Assembly (NCBI GenBank): GCA_027623235.1
Contig: JAQBVJ010000081.1
Span: 1 to 33,404 of the forward strand
Direction: 5' to 3'
DNA from: Planctomycetota bacterium
GTDB taxonomy: Bacteria > Planctomycetota > Planctomycetia > Planctomycetales > Planctomycetaceae
DNA length: 33,404 nt
Part shown: positions 7,856-15,136 of the stretch, in pieces
Position numbering within the stretch: the first letter of the stretch is position 1
How the letters are laid out: every line of letters begins with the position of its first letter
Position numbers and translations under genes: made by a program
Notes under the pieces: model-generated
Database searches by the model: none
What the model was told of the DNA's origin: nothing
What the model saw: only the letters and a program-made list of their open reading frames with translations

Positions 7856-9527
7856 TCCTGGGACCGCTGTTCCACTTCACGTCAGAGGCGTCGTCTTTGG
7901 GGTCTGTCGGCGGACCGTTTGTGGTGATGCTCTTCCACATCCAGCGCTGCTCAAATTCGTTGGCTTCCGTTTCGAAGAACGCGGACAGCAGCAGGCTCGT
8001 CCCGACTGTTGCCAGAAAAGCGGCCGGTACGACCAGATGAGTTGAGAACGGTCGACCGAGAAGTTCCTGGCTGTAGCTGGCGACGACTCCCACAAACTCA
8101 CCGACGATGACGGCCGGCACCACGGTGATCGGCACGGCACCTCGCCAGAACATGCCGAGCACAAAGAGGGCACCCAGCGGGCCGAGGAAACAGTTAAAGC
8201 CCTTCTGGCACAGGTCGATAATGTTGGTGCCTTTGGAAATGTGGTAGATCGTCAGCGTACTGGCGACCACGACGATCCCCATTGCCGCGGTCAGAATTCT
8301 CGCCAGTTTAAGCTCCTCTTCTTTGGTGACCTGACGGCCTTTTCGTTTTCGCCAGGGACGAAAGAAGTCGACGGTAACGATGGTCGAAATCGAATTGGCT
8401 CCCGAATCGATCGTCGACATCGCGGCGGCAAACAGCGCCGCCACGACAAGGCCTCGCAGACCGTCCGGCAGGTACATGCGAATAAACTGAGGGAACACTT
8501 TGTCCTGTGCCGTCTGCCGGACTTTGGCGTCTGCTTCCTGAAGCAGCTTTGCTTTGGTTTCGAGCATCTCGCCGCCGGCAAACCCATCGTTCAGAATAAA
8601 ATACATCAGAGCGATGCCGACGATTGCCAGAATGAAGCCGAGCCCGATGCTCGAAACGGCGTTCACCAGAAAACTGATTCGCGCCTCGCGGATAGTCCTC
8701 ACCGAAAAGTACCGCTGTAGAGCGACCTGATTCGAACCGTGCGTGCAGGCGTGCCAGAAGGCCATTCCGATTGCGATCGAGAAAACCGTCGACCGGTTGG
8801 CCACGTCGAAACTGAACCACTCGACGGGCTCGTGTTTGTACGTCATTGAAAAATCGATCCAGTCGCCCAGGCCGGAATCCGTCCGCCAGGCGATGACGCC
8901 CATCGTGAAAAACGCTCCGGCCAGCAGGACGAAAAACTGAACGACGTCGGTCCAGACGACGGCTCGCAGGCCACCCAGCGTTGTGTAGAGAATCGAAAAC
9001 AGCCCGATCCCCAGAATCAGCGCGTGCGTGTCGGCATCGTTGGAGTCGGAGCTGAAGAACCATTCGATTTGAAAGTTGGCGATTTCCTTCATCGCGCTGG
9101 CCGCCGTCAGCACGACAACGGAAATCCAGCCGAGCAGCAGGCAGATACAGAAGATCGCCGCGATGACTCGTGTCGTGTAGTTGAACCGGTATTCGAGGTA
9201 CTCGTAGGCACTTGTCAGGTTCAACCGCATGAAAAACGGAATCCACAGAAACCAGACGATGCCCAGCACCATCGGCAGGGAGAGCTGCCTCGTGAGGAAC
9301 CCCAGACCGGTTCGAAACATCTCGCCCGGCATGCCGAGATACGTGATCGTCGAAAGCAGCGACGCAATCAGACTGATCCCGACCGCCCACGAGGGCAGGT
9401 TGCGCCCACCCAGAAAAAAATCTTCCGTCGACGAGTTTCGTCGGGCGATGTACAGGCCCATGCCGAGCATGGCCAGCACGTAGGCGGTCAGGACGATTCC
9501 GTCGAGAGTGCTCAGTCCGTCGCCCAT
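7839..9527 (-). CDS. Sodium:solute symporter (SSS family)
   Basis: Na+-driven uptake of a small solute. About 562 aa with roughly 13 membrane segments. The N-terminus has the family pattern of a first helix followed by TEDFFLGGRNLPSWAVGISL and SLLSTITYLGMPGEMF, the usual SSS substrate/Na+ region. The start at 9527 (MGDGLS) is preferred over the ATG nine codons earlier because GGAAG lies about 7 bases before it. The last 30 residues are polar and end PGNC at the point where the efflux-gene relic begins, so the natural C-terminus may have been altered by the deletion that made the relic. Planctomycete relatives are often near sugar or sialic-acid catabolic genes, but none is adjacent, so the substrate is unknown. 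It diverges from the DUF6817 gene across about 185 bases. Confidence 0.92.
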   Translation of the reverse strand: MGDGLSTLDGIVLTAYVLAMLGMGLYIARRNSSTEDFFLGGRNLPSWAVGISLIASLLSTITYLGMPGEMFRTGLGFLTRQLSLPMVLGIVWFLWIPFFMRLNLTSAYEYLEYRFNYTTRVIAAIFCICLLLGWISVVVLTAASAMKEIANFQIEWFFSSDSNDADTHALILGIGLFSILYTTLGGLRAVVWTDVVQFFVLLAGAFFTMGVIAWRTDSGLGDWIDFSMTYKHEPVEWFSFDVANRSTVFSIAIGMAFWHACTHGSNQVALQRYFSVRTIREARISFLVNAVSSIGLGFILAIVGIALMYFILNDGFAGGEMLETKAKLLQEADAKVRQTAQDKVFPQFIRMYLPDGLRGLVVAALFAAAMSTIDSGANSISTIVTVDFFRPWRKRKGRQVTKEEELKLARILTAAMGIVVVASTLTIYHISKGTNIIDLCQKGFNCFLGPLGALFVLGMFWRGAVPITVVPAVIVGEFVGVVASYSQELLGRPFSTHLVVPAAFLATVGTSLLLSAFFETEANEFEQRWMWKSITTNGPPTDPKDDASDVKWNSGPRKPGNC

Positions 9528-9712
9528 CGGTCGCTCTTCCGGCTGGAGTTTCATTGCGAGGCCGCGTCAGAAGAATCGGTTCTAACACGTGGCCCGTCTG
9601 CATTCGAGCGACCCTCGCCACGAGGTGTCAGGCGAAAAACAAACTGCTAATCTGAAAGCGCTACGACTGACGCGCCTTTGCGTCGGATGAGTCATTTCAA
9701 CCGGAGTTCCTC

Positions 9713-10294
9713 ATGGCCACTTTCAAAGACTTGACGACTTACCTGCAGGAAGTCGGCGCGACGGAAGTCAAGCATTCGTCGAAGGGCTACCTCGCCCATG
9801 CCATCGGCGTTTACAACGACCTGAAGGAATGGGGCTGGGACGAGGAACTGGCCCGTGTCGGGATTTTCCATTCCATCTACGGCACGGAATTGTTCCAGGG
9901 TTTTACGCTGCCGCTGGAAAAACGCGGTGAGGTACGGGCACTGCTTGGTGAGCGGGCTGAGCACATCTGCTGGATGAACTGCGCGATCGCCCGCCGCCAC
10001 TTCGATCGAGAGATACTCAAGACCGCAGGCCCGTTTCAGATTCACGACCGGTTTACGGACGAGATCGTCGATGTCACGGACGAGGACTTCAACACGCTGT
10101 GCGAGCTGCATTTGATCGACTGGCTTGAACAGGTCGGCCGGTCCGGCGCGTTTGACTATCGTCGCACCGGCTATCGCGCCCTCGCCCACCGCATCGGTGG
10201 CTCGTGCTTTGAGAAGTACGAAGCGGTCTTCGCCGAAGCCGGCGAGCAGACCTGGACCGCCGAGTACGAGTGGCCGGAAAACGTGCCTCGCTGA
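9713..10294 (+). CDS. DUF6817 family protein (HD-like helical domain)
   Basis: Function unknown. The 193-aa soluble protein begins with an N-terminal helix, then AHAIGVYNDLKEWGWDEEL (from residue 28) and GIFHSIYGTELF around 50-61, followed by an acidic helical half. The spacing His29 to His53 with HSIYGT resembles the H...HS/D arrangement of HD-type metal domains, and I recall this pattern as DUF6817. The ATG has a GGAG about 7 bases upstream. No signal peptide or membrane span. It stands alone, divergent from the symporter, with a repeat-rich region behind it. Enzymatic activity, if any (hydrolase or dioxygenase-like metal chemistry), is not supported by direct evidence. Confidence 0.7.
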   Translation: MATFKDLTTYLQEVGATEVKHSSKGYLAHAIGVYNDLKEWGWDEELARVGIFHSIYGTELFQGFTLPLEKRGEVRALLGERAEHICWMNCAIARRHFDREILKTAGPFQIHDRFTDEIVDVTDEDFNTLCELHLIDWLEQVGRSGAFDYRRTGYRALAHRIGGSCFEKYEAVFAEAGEQTWTAEYEWPENVPR

Positions 10295-10323
10295 TTCCGG
10301 AAACAGCCAGCGGGAATCGGAAT

Positions 10324-10414
10324 GAGTGAAAAATGAAAAGTGAGAAATGCAAAATGAAAAGTGGCCCGGTCTGAACTCAATTTGCACTTTTCATTTCTCA
10401 CTTTTCATTTTGCA
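10324..10414. repeat. A-rich inverted repeat built from atgaaaagtg units
   Basis: The left arm (10330-10363) holds repeated units of the form aaaatgaaaagtg and the right arm (10383-10414) carries the reverse complement, about 20 of 20 core bases matching. The left arm has one extra 7-base unit. The arms are separated by about 20 bases, so the region can form a long hairpin. It starts 30 bases after the DUF6817 stop. Confidence 0.75.
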
Positions 10415-10480
10415 CTCCGTTCCGTGGGCAGTCTCTGACGAACCTCATCCATCCGACGCGGCGTCGCCAGACGGCTCACC

Positions 10481-10517
10481 CAAAAACAAAACCGCGGCTC
10501 CCGAAGGAACCGCGGTT
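10481..10517 (-). terminator. Intrinsic terminator, minus strand
   Basis: Stem ACCGCGG/CCGCGGT plus three more pairs beyond one C-A mismatch, closed by a CGAA loop. On the minus strand it is followed directly by TTTGTTTTTG. No intact minus-strand gene lies just upstream; a possible decayed gene end does (10600-10758). Confidence 0.65.
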
Positions 10518-10599
10518 CTGATTCAAATCTCTCAGGCATGCGACGGCAGAGTCGCTTGAAGAAGGGCGGGACGAGGTAGTGCCAGGCACTCACCTTTGG

Positions 10600-10758
10600 T
10601 CATCCGAGCCCGTCGGGTTGGTTTGGAACCTCCGTCGGATAGATTTGAGAGATCTGAAAAGCGACAGGATCATTGACGGTTTGCCCGTCTTGATCAATGC
10701 CGGTTTCATCGGCACTTCGAGCCGCAAGTCTGAGCGCGAAATCGAGCTGCCGCTGGAA
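10600..10758 (-). pseudogene. Possible C-terminal remnant of a decayed gene
   Basis: The minus frame is open for 52 codons between a TAA (10759-10761) and a TGA (10600-10602). It reads FALRLAARSADETG, then ISQIYPTEVPNQPDGLG at the end. The composition looks protein-like, reading continues in the same frame before the TAA (SFFQETLCPAEFSEA), and a strong terminator on the same strand follows about 85 bases later. Upstream the frame is lost in a repeat cluster from 10840. I do not recognise a family. An overlapping plus-strand frame (10579-10818) is less convincing. Confidence 0.3.
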
Positions 10759-10837
10759 TTATGCCTCAGAGAATTCCGCCGGGCAGAGCGTCTCCTGGAA
10801 AAACGAAAAATTCTCTGAATCGTCGGGTGGCGAAAAT

Positions 10838-10999
10838 GTAACCCGACGCGTGAGTATTGAAGTTGCGCGTTTCAGTCGCGAAGCGACGACAGCACATAGC
10901 TGCGGGCGTCAGCCCGCAGATCCCTTCAAAGCGCGTGAGCGAGGGGGAACTGCGGCCGGCCTGGCAATCGTTTTTCGCCCTCGCTGACGCATCGGGTTA
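10838..10999. repeat. Composite palindromic repeat cluster
   Basis: Several palindromes are packed together. Outer arms aacccgacgcgtgag (10840-10854) and cctcgctgacgcatcgggtt (10979-10998) are near inverse copies. Inside are hairpins GTCGC-GAA-GCGAC (10875-10887) and CTGCGGGC-GTCA-GCCCGCAG (10900-10919), and a gcgtgagcgaggg copy at 10933-10945 that pairs with the right arm. Such modules recur between genes in planctomycetes; no coding potential is seen here. Confidence 0.65.
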
Positions 11000-11031
11000 A
11001 TTTGCCCGGTCGCAGCCTGACCTGTCGGGGC

Positions 11032-11457
11032 TCAGCGCGCGAAGCCGGCCATCACGACTGTGTCTCCGAAAGAGCCCGCATCCAGTTGCGCGGAGCCTCC
11101 GGTCATCTTGCGGAATTTCGGACCGCACTGCGGACATTCCTCAAGATGGAGCCGCACCTGCCCGGTCGTTTTCTCATCGAGGGTTCCGGTCCGGTACGCC
11201 TCCAGATGAGCCATCACGTCCGAGCAGACGATGCCTCCGCAATCGTGCTCGGCCGCCGAGAAGCCGGAAAACTGCGAGGCGGCGGCCACACACAGCACCA
11301 GAGCCGCGGCAAAGGTCGTTCGCCCGACAACGATCGCGCGGCGACGATCCTGAATCCGGCCGACCATTCCCGAGATTTCGCCCGGCGCGCAGGGCTGCCA
11401 GCCGTCTTCGTGATCCTGGCCAGCGGAATTTTCAGGCGTGTTGGTTGGTTCGCTCAT
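11032..11457 (-). CDS. Single-span membrane protein with C-terminal HC2-type zinc finger (anti-sigma-like)
   Basis: A possible anti-sigma or redox-sensing membrane protein. From the ATG at 11457 (GGAGAA 8 bases upstream) the 141-aa product has a short N-terminal region with DGWQPCAPGEISGMV (18-32), a basic RRR stretch, one membrane span (about 45-65), and a zinc-binding region with Cys78, His104, Cys108 and Cys111 in the order C...HLEECPQC, as in zf-HC2 domains. Classical zinc-binding anti-sigma factors have the finger before the membrane span; here it follows, and the N-terminus carries the separate WQPC motif, an arrangement I recall from other planctomycete proteins. No sigma factor is adjacent. 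An upstream in-frame ATG at 11496 is also possible. Confidence 0.65.
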   Translation of the reverse strand: MSEPTNTPENSAGQDHEDGWQPCAPGEISGMVGRIQDRRRAIVVGRTTFAAALVLCVAAASQFSGFSAAEHDCGGIVCSDVMAHLEAYRTGTLDEKTTGQVRLHLEECPQCGPKFRKMTGGSAQLDAGSFGDTVVMAGFAR

Positions 11458-11662
11458 CGTCCAGTTCTCCGGTCGACGACTGCAGAAAAAGCTCACTCAG
11501 TATTATCAGCGTTTCGCCCCGCGGGGATTGTGAGGTGCCTGACAGAACTCTCACAATTCCTGGATTCGAGCTCGTCGGGTGCTCGTGAGGCGGAGGCATC
11601 ATAAGATGTTCGGGCGAGGAAACAAAAACCGTCTTCCCGTTCATCCCCGGCTGCCGCTGACA

Positions 11663-11775
11663 AACAGTCCGTTAAAAAAGTCGAATTCATTTAGCGGAGC
11701 GGCGCGAGCCGCCCCGGTATTGCATGGGAAAGCTTGCCCCGACGGCTTGCGTCGTGCCGCGACTTTTTCAAACGG
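11663..11775. repeat. Intergenic palindromic repeat upstream of the sulfatase
   Basis: Contains GCGGC-GCGA-GCCGC (11699-11712, a stem with a GNRA-type loop) flanked by roughly inverted gttaaaaaagtcg and gactttttcaaac segments. It fills much of the 365-base gap between the HC2 gene and the sulfatase; otherwise I see only a ribosome site (AAGGAG) near 11809. Confidence 0.45.
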
Positions 11776-11822
11776 GTGCTTAAAGTGCCGTCTCTGATCG
11801 ACAGTTCAAGGAGCTCGCCAGG

Positions 11823-13460
11823 ATGACGGGATTCAGACCACTTTTGACGTCGGCCATTCTGCTTTGTTCGCTCACCGCGGACGCGGCCGGGAAACCGAAC
11901 GTGCTGCTGATCGTCGCCGACGATCTGGGGTACAGCGATCTGGGCTGCTACGGGGGCGAGATCGACACGCCGCATCTGAACTCGCTCGCCGAGGGCGGCA
12001 TTCGGCTGACGCGGTTTTACAACATCGGTCGCTGCTGTCCGTCCCGGGCGTGCATTCTGACCGGTCAGTATCCGCATCGAGTCGGTCTGGGTCACATGAC
12101 TCAGGACATCGGCCAGCCAGGGTACCGAGGTCGGCTGTCCGACGAGGCTCAAACGATTGCTCAAGTTCTTCAGGCAGGAGGCTATCGCTCGTTCATTTCC
12201 GGGAAGTGGCATCTTGGAACGGAAGACCCGACGAAGCACGGCTTCGAGGAGTTCTACGGAACGCTCGCCAGCGCAAAAACGTTCTGGGATCCCGATCACT
12301 TTCTGCGACTGCCGACGGGACATCCGAAGCGCGAATACGAAGCCGGAAACTTCTACGGGACCGACGCGGTCACCGATCACGCACTCGACTTTCTGAACCA
12401 GGCGCGCGAGACGCCGGACAAGCCGTGGTTTCTGTACCTTGCCTGCAACGCTCCGCACTTCCCGCTGCAGGCGCCGAAGAAGGACATCGCAAAATACGCC
12501 GACCGCTTTCATGACGGCTGGGATGTGCTCCGCGAGAAACGGCTCGCCCGGATGAAGAAGCTTGGCATCGTGGCTGAGTCCACGAAGCTCACGCCACGCT
12601 CGCCGTGGTGGGATTACGGCGAGGTCAACACCGGCACGAATCCCGAGTGGACATCGCTGCCGGGCGACCGCCGAGCCGACCTGGCCCGCCGCATGGCCAT
12701 CTACGCGGCCATGGTCGATCGCATGGACCAGAACATCGGCCGCGTCGTGAGCGATCTCAAACGGACGGGCGAGCTCGATAACACGATGATCATTTTCCTG
12801 TCCGATAACGGAGCGTGTGCCGAGTGGGACCCGCACGGTTTCGACATTAAGTCCAGCCCGAACAACATTCTGCACACCGCAAAAAAGATTGAGCAGATGG
12901 GCGAGCCCGGCACGTTTCACAGCGCGGGCTCGGGCTGGGCCAACGCGTCGAATACGCCCTGGCGACTTTACAAGCACTACGCTCACGAAGGCGGCATCGC
13001 GTCGCCGTGCATCGTTCACTTTCCCGGCCGCTGGAATCGAGCCGGCGAAATCGACCATCGCCGTGCTCACATCATGGACCTTCTGCCGACGATCGTCGAC
13101 GTGGCCGAAGTCGAATATCAGGGCACACTCAAACTGCCTGGCCAGAGCCTCGCCCCGCAGTTAAACGGCGAGCGCGTCGTTCGCGGCGCGTTTTACTTCG
13201 AGCACGAAGGCAACCGCGCAGTCCTGTTCGGCAAATGGAAACTTGTCGCACTGAAAGGCCAGCCCTGGGAGCTGTACGACCTCAAAGAGGATCGCAGTGA
13301 GCTCAACAATCTGGTCGATGAGAAACCGCAACTGGCGGCGACGATTGCCCGTAGCTGGGACAAGTGGGCGAAGGAGAATCTCGTCACGCCGCTGCCGACC
13401 GACTATCAGGTGCCCTACCTCAAATCAGACAGGCCAACGAATGACACGAACAGCAATTGA
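11823..13460 (+). CDS. Secreted sulfatase (arylsulfatase family, formylglycine type)
   Basis: Hydrolyses a sulfate ester, most likely on a polysaccharide, outside the cytoplasm. A signal peptide covers about residues 1-22. The domain starts KPNVLLIVADDLGYSDLG with metal-binding Asp33-Asp34, then the signature CCPSRACILTG at 71-81. Cys71 would be oxidised to formylglycine and Arg75 is the invariant partner. SGKWHLG, then FLSDNGACAEWDPHG with the second metal site, and a C-terminal subdomain (GKWKLVALKGQPWELYDLKEDRSEL) complete the family at the usual length of about 545 aa. AAGGAG precedes the ATG. A formylglycine-generating enzyme is needed but not in the window. The next gene begins just downstream and probably shares its transcript. 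Substrate is not predictable here. Confidence 0.95.
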   Translation: MTGFRPLLTSAILLCSLTADAAGKPNVLLIVADDLGYSDLGCYGGEIDTPHLNSLAEGGIRLTRFYNIGRCCPSRACILTGQYPHRVGLGHMTQDIGQPGYRGRLSDEAQTIAQVLQAGGYRSFISGKWHLGTEDPTKHGFEEFYGTLASAKTFWDPDHFLRLPTGHPKREYEAGNFYGTDAVTDHALDFLNQARETPDKPWFLYLACNAPHFPLQAPKKDIAKYADRFHDGWDVLREKRLARMKKLGIVAESTKLTPRSPWWDYGEVNTGTNPEWTSLPGDRRADLARRMAIYAAMVDRMDQNIGRVVSDLKRTGELDNTMIIFLSDNGACAEWDPHGFDIKSSPNNILHTAKKIEQMGEPGTFHSAGSGWANASNTPWRLYKHYAHEGGIASPCIVHFPGRWNRAGEIDHRRAHIMDLLPTIVDVAEVEYQGTLKLPGQSLAPQLNGERVVRGAFYFEHEGNRAVLFGKWKLVALKGQPWELYDLKEDRSELNNLVDEKPQLAATIARSWDKWAKENLVTPLPTDYQVPYLKSDRPTNDTNSN

Positions 13461-13506
13461 TTCGCGGCCTCTGCGAAATTCACTGACTCACCTGCCTCGG
13501 AATCCG

Positions 13507-14601
13507 ATGGCTGAAGCAGTGACTCCTGTTATTTCCCGCCGCACTGCGCTCGGGCTGATCGCCGGATCGGCAGTCGTCGCAGCAATTCCCGGTGAGGCCG
13601 CTGAGGAAACGCGACGGAAAACGAAACTCGGCCTGGTTCTGTACTGCAGCCGTTTTCGCCGGGACCTCTTGCGGAAGAAGGATCCCACCTTCGACCTGTA
13701 CGCTCCGGAGAATTTTCTGAACCACTGCCGCGACGTCGGGGCGGGAGGAATGCAGTGTTCGCTGGGCGTCCTTTCGGATGAACAGGCCGCCAGGCTGAAA
13801 GACTTTGCCTCAAAGCACAGCCTCTACATCGAAGCGATCGTGCGACCGCCACAAAACAAAAACGATGTGGCAAGGTTCGATGCCGAGCTCAAAACGGCCG
13901 CGGCCGTCGCCGCCAAAGCTGCCAGGACAACGATCATTCCTGGACGGCGGTACGAGCAGTTTCAGAAGCTGGAAGATTTCAAAGAAGCTGTGGCGAACGG
14001 GCAGCGGATGCTCGAACTGGCCGCTCCCGTCGCGGAACGGCACCGGGTCCCTTTGGCTGTTGAGAATCACAAAGACCAGCGGGACGCTGAACGAGTTGCT
14101 CTGTTTGAGCACATCAGCAGCGAGTTCATCGGCGCATGCGTCGACACGGGAAACAGTTTCGCGCTGCTGGAAGACCCGATCGAAACGGTGAAAGCGTTCG
14201 CCCCGTGGGCGCACTCGGTCCACCTGAAGGACCAGGCTCTGCAGCTTTACGATGAGGGATTTCTGCTTGCCGACATCCCGCTCGGCCGGGGCGGACTCGA
14301 TCTGAAGTCGATGGTGACGATCCTGAAAAAGGCGAAACCGAACATCGATTTCAGCCTCGAATTGATCACGCGAGACCCGCTCAAAGTTCCGTGCCTGACC
14401 CAGGAGTACTGGACGACGCTGTCGAAGGTGCCTGCGCGCGAGCTCGCGAGAACTCTCCAGTACGTCCGCGACCACTCGTCAAACAATCTGCAGTTTATCT
14501 CGAAGATGACCGATGCGGAGCAGGTCACCCGCGAGGATCTGAACGTACGGCAAAGCCTCGATTACGCGAGGGATGAGCTCGCGCTGGTGCAGGCTGATTA
14601 A
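13507..14601 (+). CDS. Tat-exported sugar phosphate isomerase/epimerase-like TIM-barrel protein
   Basis: An xylose-isomerase-like (AP endonuclease 2 family) barrel, probably acting on a sugar or sugar acid. The 364-aa form has a Tat signal, SRRTALGLIAGSAVVAA (residues 10-26), preceding the barrel. Candidate divalent-metal ligands are Glu186 (LAVENH), Asp213 (CVDTGN), His239 (HSVHLKD) and Glu285 (FSLELI), the usual E-D-H-E set. An alternative ATG at 13441 lies inside the sulfatase end and would add 22 residues before the Tat motif; 13507 gives a normal twin-arginine position and is preferred. It begins 46 bases after the sulfatase stop. The pairing suggests joint handling of a desulfated sugar, which is inference. 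Confidence 0.85.
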   Translation: MAEAVTPVISRRTALGLIAGSAVVAAIPGEAAEETRRKTKLGLVLYCSRFRRDLLRKKDPTFDLYAPENFLNHCRDVGAGGMQCSLGVLSDEQAARLKDFASKHSLYIEAIVRPPQNKNDVARFDAELKTAAAVAAKAARTTIIPGRRYEQFQKLEDFKEAVANGQRMLELAAPVAERHRVPLAVENHKDQRDAERVALFEHISSEFIGACVDTGNSFALLEDPIETVKAFAPWAHSVHLKDQALQLYDEGFLLADIPLGRGGLDLKSMVTILKKAKPNIDFSLELITRDPLKVPCLTQEYWTTLSKVPARELARTLQYVRDHSSNNLQFISKMTDAEQVTREDLNVRQSLDYARDELALVQAD

Positions 14602-14602
14602 T

Positions 14603-14662
14603 GATCGTCGCCTTTCGCTCCGCGAAAGTGGCGCAACTTTCGCAGAGCGAAAGTCGACGATC
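14603..14662. repeat. Perfect-ended palindromic element between convergent genes
   Basis: Arms 14603-14629 and 14636-14662 are inverse copies with only about three mismatches (GATCGTCG, CTTTCGCTC, GCGAAAGT blocks), around a 6-base loop. It begins right after the isomerase stop and overlaps the stop codon of the minus-strand hypothetical gene. It may end transcription from both sides. The CTTTCGCTCCGCGAAAG core is a module type I associate with planctomycete intergenic repeats. Confidence 0.7.
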
Positions 14663-15125
14663 AGCAGAACTCGGGTGCAGGGCTGTCCCAGTCTGTCGTC
14701 GAGTACACCGTCTCTGACCACGGATCGCCCCAGGGGCCTTTCGCTCGGATGGCCTTGCTGTGCCCGTCGGGTTCGCTGGTCGACGTCAGACACCACGGCT
14801 CCTCATCACGCACCAGCAGAATGGCGTTCCCGTCGCGGGACCAGACCAGCTGCCACTTGTGTTCCGCAGGCTCGCGGCACACGGCGAGGTCGGATCCGAA
14901 TCCTAAGGCGATCGGGGGAGGAGCAGGGCGGTAGTTCTTCACATCCGCCCGGTCGATCAGTTCGCAGAGATTGAAGGCGAAGCATCTCGCCTGGACGGGT
15001 CCGGTCGAGCCTTCATCAGAACCGGGTGCGTGCAGATAGACCCACGCCGTGTGAGAGTCACAAGCGAGGATTGCGTGGCGCCCGCTTCGTTCGCAGCGGG
15101 AGACCGCCAGATACTCGTCGCTCAT
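14661..15125 (-). CDS. Hypothetical protein downstream of the PP2C phosphatase
   Basis: Not recognised. The 154-aa product begins MSDEYLAVSRCERSGRHAIL, has no signal peptide or membrane span, and is rich in Trp, Asp, Pro and Cys. Patterns such as KWQLVWSRDGNAILLVRDEE suggest beta-strands of the kind seen in propeller blades or small barrels, but the protein is too short for a propeller. It starts 11 bases after the phosphatase stop on the same strand, so translation is probably linked and it may work with or be controlled by the phosphatase. Its stop codon lies inside a strong palindrome. The open frame with sensible composition and tight spacing supports it as real. Confidence 0.65.
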   Translation of the reverse strand: MSDEYLAVSRCERSGRHAILACDSHTAWVYLHAPGSDEGSTGPVQARCFAFNLCELIDRADVKNYRPAPPPIALGFGSDLAVCREPAEHKWQLVWSRDGNAILLVRDEEPWCLTSTSEPDGHSKAIRAKGPWGDPWSETVYSTTDWDSPAPEFC

Positions 15126-15136
15126 GTCAGGGACTT

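Noticed and set aside
8308..9621. 437-codon minus frame
   Set aside because: Out-of-frame shadow of the sodium:solute symporter on the same strand; Arg/Ser-rich with no membrane segments.
10579..10818. 79-codon plus frame in the repeat-rich gap
   Set aside because: No recognisable domain or clear ribosome site; the minus-strand reading with its terminator explains the region slightly better, though neither is strong.
10838..10999. CRISPR-like array
   Set aside because: Repeats are palindromic modules of differing length without regular spacers, and no cas genes are present.
11691..13070. 459-codon minus frame opposite the sulfatase
   Set aside because: Antisense to a gene with clear catalytic motifs; no family-like motifs of its own.
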